A stretch of DNA of 64,000 bases from CAVXWV01 sp963695415 (GTDB lineage Bacteria; Chloroflexota; Anaerolineae; Anaerolineales; UBA4823): NCBI GenBank assembly GCA_963695415.1, contig CAVOGL010000023.1:558001-622000 (forward strand), given 5' to 3'. The notes below the pieces were generated by a model. It was not told the origin of the DNA. It saw only the letters and a list, made by a program, of their open reading frames with translations, and searched no databases. The stretch's first letter is position 1. Each line of letters opens with the position of its first letter. A program made the position numbers and the translations under genes. Of this stretch, positions 1 to 8,545 are shown in pieces.

Positions 1-1131
1 ACTCGCCAGCATTTCCAGCATCTGCCTGCGTTTATCCAGGATGGGCGATTGGAAGGCTTTGAACGCAGCCTCGCGGCTGGTTTCTACCGCTGACCTTTCT
101 TCCCTTTCGATTTCAGCCAGCTCAGTCTCTGTCACTATGCCATCTGAAAGCACCCATTCACGCATAATTTTTATCGCATCGTGTTCCTTCTCCCAGTCCA
201 GGCGTTCTTTTGACTTATAACGCTCCTGGCTTCCGGAAGTGGAATGTCCCAGTGGTTGGGTGAGCTGGATGGCGTGGATGATTGCCGGCACGTGTTCTTC
301 CCGTGCCCTGGAAGCGGCTTGCGCGTAAGTGTCGATCAATGAGGCATAATCCCATCCTGCGACCGTGTATATGTCGAATCCCCTGCAGTCGAATTCTTCC
401 GTGCGCTGGAATCCTTTCAGGATCTCGGAAAGGTCGCCTTTGACCATTTGCAGCTCATTGGGCACGGAGATCCCGTATTCATCATCGTAAATGGTGATGA
501 CTGCAGGGACTTGCAGCACACCGATGGCATTGACTGCCTCCCAAAAAATGCCTTCCGAGGTAGCTGCGTTGCCGATGGTTCCAAAGGCAACCTCGTTCCC
601 GTCCGACGAGAACATGGTTTGGTTTTTTAAGCCATCCAGTTCGCGGTACAGCAGGGATGCTGCTGCCAGACCCACCAGGCGCGGCATCTGTGCAGCTGTT
701 GGGGATACATCTGCGGAAGAGTTGGGGATTTGGGTCAGATCCTTCCAGCTGCCATCCGCGTCGAGGCTGCGAGTAGCAAAGTGTGCCACCATCAGCCTGC
801 CGCCTGTCGCTGGTTCTGCCTCCAGGTCGGTGTGCGCATAGAGCTGGGCGAAGAATTGCTGCAGGGTCAGCTGCCCGATGGCGAACATGAAGGTCTGGTC
901 GCGGTAATAGCCTGAACGGAAATCTCCCGGTTGGAAGACTTTCGCCATGGCAATCTGAACGATCTCCTTGCCATCCCCAAAGATGCCAAACTTTGCTTTC
1001 CCGCTGATCACTTCCCTGCGACCGACCAGGCTTGCCTGCCGGCTGCGATATGCCAGACGGTAATCTTGAAGAATTACCTCAGCACCTGCGTGAAATTGGT
1101 TCGTCTCAATTTTGCTGATCTTTAATCCCAT
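1..1131 (-). CDS. 2-oxoacid dehydrogenase E1, alpha part (partial)
   Basis: Thiamine-diphosphate-dependent E1 component of a branched-chain/2-oxoacid dehydrogenase complex, which decarboxylates a 2-oxo acid and hands the acyl group to E2. The first 377 residues are visible and the gene runs off the left edge. A TPP-binding region is seen at residues 176-223: SDGNE, then GNAATSEGIFWEAVNA, then YDDEYGIS. The phosphorylation-loop-like HSTSGSQERYKSKERL follows at 296-311. The pattern resembles fused alpha-beta E1 proteins, so the beta half probably lies outside the window; that is inference. Start ATG at 1131 was chosen because coding pattern begins there. The usual GDG of the TPP motif reads GNA. 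The substrate cannot be fixed from this half. Confidence 0.85.
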   Translation of the reverse strand, partial: MGLKISKIETNQFHAGAEVILQDYRLAYRSRQASLVGRREVISGKAKFGIFGDGKEIVQIAMAKVFQPGDFRSGYYRDQTFMFAIGQLTLQQFFAQLYAHTDLEAEPATGGRLMVAHFATRSLDADGSWKDLTQIPNSSADVSPTAAQMPRLVGLAAASLLYRELDGLKNQTMFSSDGNEVAFGTIGNAATSEGIFWEAVNAIGVLQVPAVITIYDDEYGISVPNELQMVKGDLSEILKGFQRTEEFDCRGFDIYTVAGWDYASLIDTYAQAASRAREEHVPAIIHAIQLTQPLGHSTSGSQERYKSKERLDWEKEHDAIKIMREWVLSDGIVTETELAEIEREERSAVETSREAAFKAFQSPILDKRRQMLEMLAS

Positions 1132-1190
1132 TAAGTCTCAAAAGTTACTAATAAGATGGGTTCTTCGCTGTGATTGCTCTATCTTGAACT

Positions 1191-3734
1191 TCACCCCAGG
1201 ATCTCTGCCAGTTTAGCAACGGGGACTGCCGTCCAGGGTATTCCCGGAATCTGTAAAGCATGAACCTGCCGGAAAAACTCTGCCTGGGGGTGGTTCTTCA
1301 GAGTGTTGTTCTCCGGGGAATCAATATCAGTTTTTTCGATAGCCTTTTTTAGGCGTCCAAGTCCTTCCGCGAAAATCGGCAGTCCGGTCTCATAAGCTCG
1401 CTGGAAGTCCCTCCAAATTTCCCTGGATGGAGTTTCCTGAAGTGAATGGAAAACGCCGTTAAGAATATGGCTGTCGCTGAGTCCCGGGTAATACTGGCTC
1501 ATATTGTTAACTGCAGTTCTTAAAAGATAATGCTGGGGGTTGAGTGTTAGCAAGATATACCCCCCTAACGCGCCGGCAACCGGCTCGATCCACTTGGCGT
1601 AGAGCAGTTCCTGGGCATTCTGATCCGGTTCTTCAAGACGCCCGGCGAAATAGGCGCGCTGGATCAGCTCCGAGCGCTGCAGCACCGGGAAACGGGCGAG
1701 GTTTTGCCGGCTGTCGAATTGTTCCCCAGGCACCAGGGTGGGCAGGTATTGGAAAAGTTCAACCAGCCCATTCTCATCCTGGGTGAAGATCACCAGGGAT
1801 AACCGGTCTGGAAGCACCGACACGGCAAAGGCAACGGGCTCCTGGTCGGGAGTTCTCGACGGAGAGCCAGTAGGCGCCAGGAGGCTTTTCCCAGGCGAAC
1901 TCACCAAGACCTGGCATTGTTTGTACCAGGTGCGGAGGTTGGGGCGTTGGTTCAATGATCTCGAGGGTAGGCAGCGGAGGCATCAATGGACCCGGTTCTT
2001 CGGGCAGGATGCCAGGGGGACTCGTTCATCCTGTGCCCAGCAAGCCAGCCTGATCTGAGAGAGGTACCATTCAGAAGTTTGCCAGTCAGTGCTCTCGACA
2101 CCCAGGATGATCTGGATTCCACTGGTCGCGCCAGGATGGGTCAGTTCCGTAAAACCACTCACACCTACCTGGCGCAGCTTGTAACCGTAGTGCTCTGAAT
2201 ACTCTTCCCTTTCGTTTACCGCCCCGCCCGCCAGAGCGAGCAGGGTCGAGGTCTTCGCGGTGCCGATAGGTCCCATCGCTTCGGAGGGTTCCACCATGTT
2301 ATTCCCATAGACCTCGATACCGGTTCTCTGGGTTAATTCCTTGAACATAACCGACGCTTGCGGCGCTGGGGCGTCAATTTCTATTTCTTCATTTTCTCCG
2401 GGGAAGAGCTCAATTAACTGCTCAGAATACTTGCCTTCCGGTGTGTACATGCGCGCGCGGTAAAAGCCCGGGGGCATGTTATAAACATAAAGGCTGCCAT
2501 TATTGACTTGAAGCTCCCGTTGTCCGGTATCATCCACCAACGCCAGACGTGCAAGCTGGTCCCAGGAGCGGATGGTTATCTTTCCAGGTTTGGCGCTTTC
2601 CAGCCCGCGCCCGGTCTCGCTTCCCTGGAAATTCATCAACCGATCCCATTCGGTGACGGAAATAGCACCGGCATCAAAATTGACTGCCAGCGTTTTACTT
2701 GAATACAGCTCGATGGGGTAATAAGGTCTGCCCGACTTGTGGTTGGAGGCTGCGGCGCGCAGGCTGTAGCGGCGCGGCTCCAGGGAAAAAATTAATGGCA
2801 GCTCTCCCGGGGCGCTGCGCCGTTCCACTTCACCGCCCAAATGCCCGATGACGATTTCCGCGGAGGGTGCGATCTCTGCCGGCAGCAGGTCAACGACCAG
2901 ATCCTCGTTATTGAAGCTGCCAGCGGGAAAACGCCCGAGGACAGGCAATCCGGCACCTTGCTCACGCGTCTCCCGTTTGGGAACCTGGATCAGGTCGCTG
3001 CCAATTTCGATCCTTCGGTTACTGACTTTCTCCTCAACGTATTTGAACAGGCTTTCCCAGGTCACCAGGTACTGCTGCTCATCATCGGAGAACACCTTCG
3101 CACCCCCTTTGCCATCCAGACCATCCAGCAAAGCACCGGTGAAGGCGCCCTGCTCGTTAACCTCCGTAGCCTTCAACCCGGATGAGGTTGCGTACATAAT
3201 AAACTGGGGTGGGTAGGGTATCTGTGGCTCGCCAGGATTGTCCAGATCGCTAATACGGAAGGATTTTTCGAAGGGAATATTCCGGCAGGCATCGATAAAG
3301 AAGAACTGTTCCTGGAATTGGGTCGCTAAGAAGCGGTCATAAATTGAGCGCAGACTGATCGCTTTGTTTGTGAGCATATCCGTGAAATCGCTGGGCACAA
3401 TCCCGTTGTAGAGGGCGAAATTATTGACCGTGGAAAGACCATGACCGCTGAAATGGAAGAATAACCGCTCTCCCTGTCCATCGCTGCGCTGTACAAGCTG
3501 CTCGATTGCCAGGACGATGTTGTCCCTGCTCGCCTGCAGCAGGCGGACACCGGGAATTGGAGTACTCTGGGGGACTGGATCCAACAGCAGGTACATATTG
3601 CGTCCCGGAACATTTCCCCCCTCTGGCTTGAGCAGCCAGGTCATCATTTTCTGAGCGTCACTCACCGCGCCGTTCAGGCAGACTGAAGGTTTCCAATATT
3701 GGTTGACCCCGATGACGATCGCCCAATTACCCAT
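1191..3734 (-). CDS. Caspase-like (C14) protease paired with gasdermin, frameshifted
   Basis: Caspase/metacaspase-type cysteine protease, the presumed activator of the gasdermin encoded just upstream. Start ATG 3734 follows GAGGTGG directly after the gasdermin stop, 8 nt away; an upstream TTG at 3749 would overlap it. The N-terminus MGNWAIVIGVNQYW is typical of the fold. Catalytic His98 lies in HFSGHG and catalytic Cys150 in FFIDACRN. After about residue 250 comes a long extension of some 600 residues rich in beta-like segments and with a PEGA-like feel, which I cannot assign. The reading frame breaks near 2020 (run of five C on the coding strand), where the original frame stops at 1983; it continues in another frame (MPPLPTLEIIEPTPQPP) to about 1850 and shifts again to the frame ending at 1191. 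Restored length is about 848 residues. The protease domain itself is intact. Either two sequencing errors or decay of the C-terminal domain. Confidence 0.8.
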
Positions 3735-3742
3735 CTTCCACC

Positions 3743-4540
3743 TCACCAATCTCCCAGCTGGAGCAGACCCAATTCATCAACAAGCCGGTCCGTCCCGTCA
3801 TCCTCCACGTTTTCCAGGGCGCGCAGCCCGATGTTCGATGTCAGCGGTTTGTAGGCAGTATAGATGCCCTGGTCGTAATACAGGCGCACTGCCTGGAAGC
3901 CGAAAATGAGCGGTTCGGGCGCTTCGTAGGTGGCTTTGGTGGTTGTCTCTGCCTCACCCGAAACCTTGACCTCTCCGCCGACAATCTCCTGGATCACGGG
4001 GATTTTTACTTCCAGCGCGGTGCCATCCTTTTTTCGCGCTTCCACGGTGAATTTGGTGCTCTTGATCGCCGCATTGATGATATAAAGCTCATCCGCTTCC
4101 AGCAGGTTTGCGACGTGCCGGGAATAGGGGTTTACATCGGCATCCCCCAGGAACTGGTCCAGCTGGGTGATCTTGACACTGTCCTCGTAAACATCCTCGA
4201 ATTCGAATACGGAGGTGCGTGCGCCTTCGTAGGCTGCTTCAAGACCAAGGCTCGATCCGCCGATTGCACCAATGATGGTGCCCAGGATGTTCAAACCGAT
4301 GCCGATGTTCATGCTGCCGGTACGCTGTCCGGAGATGTTCGCAGCGCGCACATCCCGGCGCACTTCGGGTAAAGGGATTGCTTCACCCGCGACGAGGATG
4401 TCTGCCAGGTCTCCTAACCTCCCCAGGCTGCGACCCTGGCGTTCGAGCACCTGCAAGGGTGCTATATCCGCCTTGGGAAGGCGCACAACGTTGTACCCGT
4501 ATGATTTCAAATGGGCGACAAATGGGTCTGTACACAGCAT
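3743..4540 (-). CDS. Bacterial gasdermin (pore-forming cell-death effector)
   Basis: 265-residue protein that matches the bacterial gasdermin (bGSDM) family. In that family the full-length protein is held inactive by a C-terminal peptide of about 20 residues; an adjacent protease removes it and the lipidated N-terminal part oligomerises into large inner-membrane pores. Seen here: Cys3 near the N-terminus (MLCTDPFV), the position palmitoylated in characterised members; GYNVVRLPKADIAPLQVL at 15-32; LGRLGDLADIL; ISGQRTGSMNIGIGLNIL at 69-86; and PLIFGFQAVRLYYDQGIYTAY at about 210-230, with a short acidic tail (about 240-265) as the likely inhibitory segment. Arg240 and Arg252 are possible protease sites, which is inference. 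An AGGAGG at 4548-4553 lies 7 nt before the ATG. It is the first gene of a two-gene unit with the caspase-like protease. I recognise the family from memory of published sequences; no search was run. Confidence 0.85.
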   Translation of the reverse strand: MLCTDPFVAHLKSYGYNVVRLPKADIAPLQVLERQGRSLGRLGDLADILVAGEAIPLPEVRRDVRAANISGQRTGSMNIGIGLNILGTIIGAIGGSSLGLEAAYEGARTSVFEFEDVYEDSVKITQLDQFLGDADVNPYSRHVANLLEADELYIINAAIKSTKFTVEARKKDGTALEVKIPVIQEIVGGEVKVSGEAETTTKATYEAPEPLIFGFQAVRLYYDQGIYTAYKPLTSNIGLRALENVEDDGTDRLVDELGLLQLGDW

Positions 4541-4547
4541 AGATGAT

Positions 4548-4553
4548 CCTCCT
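4548..4553 (-). promoter_or_regulatory. Consensus Shine-Dalgarno of the gasdermin
   Basis: AGGAGG on the minus strand, 7 nt before the gasdermin ATG. It is a perfect match to the anti-Shine-Dalgarno core and fixes the start that places Cys3 at the N-terminus. Confidence 0.85.
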
Positions 4554-4623
4554 TTGGCGTTTACAGGATTTGATCGTCAGACAGCCCTGAAGTTCATGGC
4601 TACAATTTGGTAATTCCAGACCG

Positions 4624-4649
4624 ATTATATCACCTTCAGCATTTGTCAC
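4624..4649 (-). promoter_or_regulatory. Possible promoter of gasdermin-protease unit
   Basis: TATAAT at 4629-4624 on the minus strand, about 84 nt before the gasdermin ATG. A GTGACA at 4649-4644 resembles a -35 box but the spacer is only 14 nt, so the -10 element is the main support. The 310-bp gap 4541-4850 separates two divergent genes and shows nothing else I can name. Confidence 0.35.
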
Positions 4650-4850
4650 ATTTTCATGTCTGGCAGGTCGGATTTTCAATGATTAATTTCCCAAAGTCTT
4701 ATTATTCTCCTGAAAATAGCTGGTCTATTTCCACGCAAGGTTTAGACCTTACAAAATCGTAAAGACTTTGGATGCAGCTTATGTTAAACTGACTAAAGCG
4801 CTTTGGTGATCATTTTAGAGCTAATTTATGTCGAAAATTGGGAGGCAGCG

Positions 4851-5459
4851 TTGAATGGGTCATCCGAATTGCTCCTGGCATTATTTGATTTTGTTCCCGT
4901 GCTTGCGTTCCTGATCGGAGCATATTTCCTGGTTCGAATAGCTTTAGTGGTGCGCGATAAAACCTGTGCGACTCTGGCACTGATTGGTCTTGTGCTGGTA
5001 TTCACGGGCGGTTTTCTAAAGGCCTTTTGGAAGCTGCAAACAACTACCGGTGGAGCTGATATTCGCTGGATGAGTGATGCGCAATTTGTCCTTCACGCTC
5101 CGGGTTTTCTGGCTTTACTCCTCGCGGTGCTTTTGTTGTTGCGGCAGCAGAAGAAAAATACAAACCCTGTAGTGATTGCCATGGCAGCCTGGAAAATACC
5201 CTTTCTGGTCGTTATGACAATCACCAGCCTGGCTGCTCAAGGGATACTGGCATTTATTTCATTCCGCAGGAAAGCGTTCCTGGCGGGTGTCCTATTCATC
5301 CTGGCATTCCTGGGTTTACTGGCGATGGGTGGGATGGCGAGTGGGGAACAGACGTTATCTCGCCAATGGATTGAAGAATCGGTCAATGCATTTACCCAGA
5401 TAGCTTTTGCATCCGGCAGCGGATTGCTCTATCAAAATTACAAAACCAACCCCTGTTAA
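4851..5459 (+). CDS. Hypothetical polytopic membrane protein
   Basis: About 202 residues, mostly hydrophobic, with an estimated six membrane segments. I do not recognise a family. Start TTG 4851 is preferred because GGGAGG lies at 4840-4845, 5 nt upstream; the frame is open back to 4803 without an obvious ribosome site. Segments: LLALFDFVPVLAFLIGAYF, LALIGLVLVFTGGF, APGFLALLLAVLLLL, IPFLVVMTITSLAAQGILA and AGVLFILAFLGLLAMGG. It is divergent from the gasdermin unit and convergent with the L,D-transpeptidase. There is no evidence it belongs to either. Confidence 0.65.
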   Translation: MNGSSELLLALFDFVPVLAFLIGAYFLVRIALVVRDKTCATLALIGLVLVFTGGFLKAFWKLQTTTGGADIRWMSDAQFVLHAPGFLALLLAVLLLLRQQKKNTNPVVIAMAAWKIPFLVVMTITSLAAQGILAFISFRRKAFLAGVLFILAFLGLLAMGGMASGEQTLSRQWIEESVNAFTQIAFASGSGLLYQNYKTNPC

Positions 5460-5537
5460 TCCTGCCGGGGATGAAGATCAGATAAAGCTCGATTTGTCAT
5501 CCATTCAGCCTTTTTTGGAGACTTCCAGAGCGATAGG

Positions 5538-6725
5538 CTAATAACCTCCAGACTTGAAAAGCTCTGGATCAGTGGGTGTTTCACCGGAAGGATCCCATAC
5601 GTAGACCCAGTCTCCTTCGTTCGCCCACTCGAACAGCCAGCGTGAATCTCCGACCGATAGGTTGACGCAGCCGTGTGACTGCGGGAAACCCAGGTTGGCG
5701 CGCCAGTAGGCGCCGTGCAGGGCGCGGGCGTCGTCGTAATACATCGTCCAGGGTACATCCTCCAGGTAATAGGCGTCGGAGCGGTCGGCTTCGAAGGCGC
5801 CGCTCATCGGTGTAGTGTCCAATTTTTGGTAGATCTGGAAGAGTCCCGGGCGCGTCCAGAACGGGTCTAATCCGCTGGCGATCAGCGTGGCAAAAACCAG
5901 CTGGTTCTGGTCGTATACCGCAAGCGTTTGCTCGTGCAGGTTGACCTCGATCCAACGCCCATTGGTCACACCCTCCGGTGCTATCGTATCTGGTACCACG
6001 CGCGCCAGGGTATTGCCCGGAAGCCATTCGTCAGGTCCGACCATGTACCAGTCGGTGCCATCGATGTTGGTCTCATCATATGACCAGACCACCTGGTGGT
6101 TGTTCAGGAAGTTGCCGGTGTAATCCTGGGTCTGGTATCCCGGGGTGCGCTTGGTCTCCAGGGGTCCTGCGCTGAGATAGGAAAGCACCCAGCCAAAGGG
6201 GCGCTCCGGGGTCTTGCTGAATTCCAATCCCTGGAACAGGGGCACTGCCCCGATGCGGATGATGTCAACTGCCGTCATCCACGCGCCTGGCTCAATCTGG
6301 TAAACGCGCCTGCCGTCCACTTCGGCATCTTCGATGTACGAAATGTAGCCAAAGCTGGAGGTGATCTTGCGGATAGCGGCGTTTTTCTTGTTTGCCAGGG
6401 CATCTTCCATCGATCCGTAAACCGGCGCATTGAGGTTGCGGATCTGCCCGTAGCGCGTATTCACGTAGGTATACTCGAAATCAGGCTTGGAACCCGGCAC
6501 TGCAGTAACCGGGAAAGTAATGCCTTTTTGCGCCATCTCTGTCAGGTACGCTGATGGACCGGCTGGGACGCAGTCGCCAGGATCGGACATGTAAATGCCC
6601 GGAAGGCAGAGAGGTGGGGGCGACTCGTTCGTCAAACCATCTCCGCTTGCTGCTCTAGCCTCGAAGCCTGAACCGAGCAGGATGAGAGTTGATACTGCCA
6701 ATAAAACCAATAAACGAAATTTCAT
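5538..6725 (-). CDS. L,D-transpeptidase, YkuD family, secreted
   Basis: 395 residues with an N-terminal signal peptide (MKFRLLVLLAVSTLILLGSG). The C-terminal YkuD domain carries the catalytic signature SHGCVNLS, with Cys353 and His351, and the preceding WTMYYDDARALHGAYW block. Enzymes of this family form or remodel 3-3 peptidoglycan cross-links or attach proteins to the wall. The stretch NGRWIEVNLHEQTLAVYDQ is the typical start of the domain (about 255-275), preceded by about 220 residues of unassigned extracytoplasmic sequence. It stands alone, convergent with 4851-5459 and divergent from menA. Confidence 0.85.
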   Translation of the reverse strand: MKFRLLVLLAVSTLILLGSGFEARAASGDGLTNESPPPLCLPGIYMSDPGDCVPAGPSAYLTEMAQKGITFPVTAVPGSKPDFEYTYVNTRYGQIRNLNAPVYGSMEDALANKKNAAIRKITSSFGYISYIEDAEVDGRRVYQIEPGAWMTAVDIIRIGAVPLFQGLEFSKTPERPFGWVLSYLSAGPLETKRTPGYQTQDYTGNFLNNHQVVWSYDETNIDGTDWYMVGPDEWLPGNTLARVVPDTIAPEGVTNGRWIEVNLHEQTLAVYDQNQLVFATLIASGLDPFWTRPGLFQIYQKLDTTPMSGAFEADRSDAYYLEDVPWTMYYDDARALHGAYWRANLGFPQSHGCVNLSVGDSRWLFEWANEGDWVYVWDPSGETPTDPELFKSGGY

Positions 6726-6845
6726 ATCGTCGATTATAAAGGTAAAGACAGGCGTAAAAAATAAAGAAAATTTAACCTAATTTTCGTTTTGAACTTCTGT
6801 GCAATCCGTAAAATCAGTGGTTAAGCTGGTTATCTTTCCTGTGAG

Positions 6846-6876
6846 TTGGAACTATCTTCAGGAAACCCGTTATACT
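6846..6876 (+). promoter_or_regulatory. Possible menA promoter
   Basis: TTGGAA at 6846-6851 and TATACT at 6871-6876 with a 19-nt spacer, ending 15 nt before the menA ATG. The spacer is longer than ideal. No Shine-Dalgarno precedes the ATG, so the transcript may have a very short leader. Confidence 0.3.
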
Positions 6877-6891
6877 TGACGCTCAACAATT

Positions 6892-7791
6892 ATGACCACG
6901 CAGCAACCTGAATACTTACCCACCATCCGAATCTGGCTGCTGGCAGCACGTCCGAAGACACTCCCGGCAGCGGCAGCGCCGGTGGTCGTTGGGTCTGCCC
7001 TGGCTTACAGCGAAGGACTATTCAAGCCCGGTCTGGCGTTTGCCGCTCTCCTGGCGGCGCTGCTGCTGCAGGTCGGCGCCAACCTCGCCAACGATGTTTT
7101 CGATTTCTACCGTGGCGCGGATGCTGCAGGGCGCCTTGGACCCACCCGTGTCACCCAATCCGGATTGTTGACCCCGCGCCAGGTGCTGGTTGGCATGTGG
7201 GTCACATTCGGGGCTGCGGCGTTATTGGGTCTGTACCTGGCAGCAGCCTCCAGCTGGTTTCTGCTTGTCCTGGGACTGAGCGCCATCCTGGCAGCCATCG
7301 CTTACAGCGGTGGACCTCTGCCCTACGGATATTATGGTCTCGGAGACCTGTCGGTCTTCTTATTTTTTGGTGTGGCGGCAGTGGTGGGCACTTATTATGT
7401 GCAGGCGCTGCGGGTGTCGGCGCTGTCGATATGGGCTTCTTTGCCAATGGGCTTCCTGATCACTGCCATCCTGGTGGTCAATAACCTGCGCGATATCGAC
7501 ACCGACCGCGAAGCCGGTAAAAAGACCCTGGCGGTACGCCTGGGTGTTCCAGGAACGCGCATCGAATATGCGTTGTGCATCATCGGGGCTTTTTCGGTGC
7601 CCATGGTGATTGCCACGCTCGGTTTGAGTTCGTACCTGCTTTTAATTTCCTGGCTGGCATTGCCTCTGGCGCTGCACTGGACGCGCCAGGTCTTCACCCG
7701 GCAGGGACGTCCCCTCAACCTCGCTTTGGCAGGCACCGGTCAGCTAACCTTATTTTACGCGATACTTTTCTCGCTGGGCTTGATCCTGTGA
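6892..7791 (+). CDS. menA: 1,4-dihydroxy-2-naphthoate polyprenyltransferase
   Basis: UbiA-superfamily integral membrane prenyltransferase of 299 residues. It joins a polyprenyl chain to 1,4-dihydroxy-2-naphthoate in menaquinone synthesis. The N-terminus RIWLLAARPKTLPAAAAPVVVGSALA is characteristic of MenA. The first Asp-rich Mg-diphosphate motif is NDVFDFYRGADAAGRLGPTR and the second is DIDTDREAGKKTLAVRLG. About eight membrane helices. The product would be the electron donor to the Rieske/cytochrome b complex at 18-22 kb. No other men genes are in the window. Confidence 0.9.
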   Translation: MTTQQPEYLPTIRIWLLAARPKTLPAAAAPVVVGSALAYSEGLFKPGLAFAALLAALLLQVGANLANDVFDFYRGADAAGRLGPTRVTQSGLLTPRQVLVGMWVTFGAAALLGLYLAAASSWFLLVLGLSAILAAIAYSGGPLPYGYYGLGDLSVFLFFGVAAVVGTYYVQALRVSALSIWASLPMGFLITAILVVNNLRDIDTDREAGKKTLAVRLGVPGTRIEYALCIIGAFSVPMVIATLGLSSYLLLISWLALPLALHWTRQVFTRQGRPLNLALAGTGQLTLFYAILFSLGLIL

Positions 7792-7801
7792 CAGGACCGA
7801 C

Positions 7802-8545
7802 TCAGGCGGCGGTTTGCCAGGGTGTCAGGCGCCGCGCCAGCCAGTCAACGCCGAAGTAAAGGCCCAATCCCATCAAGCTCATCACCACGATCCCGGCGTA
7901 CATCGCCGGGTAGTTGAACAGGGTGCTGCCGTTGAAGTAGATGTAATAGCCCAATCCCCACTGCGTGGCAAACAACTCAGCGATGTAAAGCACCGCCACG
8001 GCAGTGCCGATCGACTGGCGCAGGGCTGTCAGAATCGCCGGCAGGCTGGCGGGGAAATAGACGAATTGGAAGAGCCCACGCCGACCCGCGCCCAGGCTGC
8101 GCACGGAGAGAACCAGCTCGGGGCGGATGCCGGCAGCCTGGTCGCGCACCAGCACCAGGATCTGGAAGAAGAGCACCAGGAAGATGAGCAGTATCTTGGA
8201 GAGATCGCCCACACCGAAGATCAACAGCACGACAGGCACCAGGACGACTTTAGGGATGGGGTAGAGAATATAAATGTAGGGCGAAAAAATGCGGTTCAGG
8301 CGCTTCGACTGCCCCAGAGCGATGCCTGCAGGAGCGGCGATGGCGATCGCCAGGAAGGTGCTGAGGACGACACGTCCCAGGCTGGCAGCCGTGTGGCGCA
8401 GCAGCTCTCCTTCGCCAAGGGCTTCGAAGAGGGCCAGGCTGACGTCAAACGGTGAGGGAAGCACCGGCTGTTGTAAAAGCATTGCGGCAGCCTGCCAGAT
8501 TATCAGCAGGACCACCACCGCCAGAAGCAGGTCGCGCCGCCTCAA
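7802..8545 (-). CDS. ABC transporter permease, SsuC/TauC type
   Basis: Inner-membrane permease of 247 residues of the nitrate/sulfonate/taurine/thiamine-precursor importer family. Start TTG 8545 is chosen because it overlaps the stop of the ATPase gene (TTGA), giving MRRRDLLLAVVVLLIIWQ; the frame is open further upstream but that part overlaps the ATPase domain. The coupling loop SVRSLGAGRRGLFQFVYFPASLPAIL contains the EAA-like segment that docks on the ATPase. About six helices. It is the last gene of the cluster that contains the binding protein at 9747-10716. Confidence 0.85.
   Translation of the reverse strand: MRRRDLLLAVVVLLIIWQAAAMLLQQPVLPSPFDVSLALFEALGEGELLRHTAASLGRVVLSTFLAIAIAAPAGIALGQSKRLNRIFSPYIYILYPIPKVVLVPVVLLIFGVGDLSKILLIFLVLFFQILVLVRDQAAGIRPELVLSVRSLGAGRRGLFQFVYFPASLPAILTALRQSIGTAVAVLYIAELFATQWGLGYYIYFNGSTLFNYPAMYAGIVVMSLMGLGLYFGVDWLARRLTPWQTAA

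Noticed and set aside
448..1125. Several plus-strand open frames inside the E1 gene
   Set aside because: They are antisense shadows of the long minus-strand E1 frame, which has domain motifs.
3735..3749. TTG 3749 as caspase start
   Set aside because: It would overlap the gasdermin end; ATG 3734 has GAGGTGG directly after the gasdermin stop.
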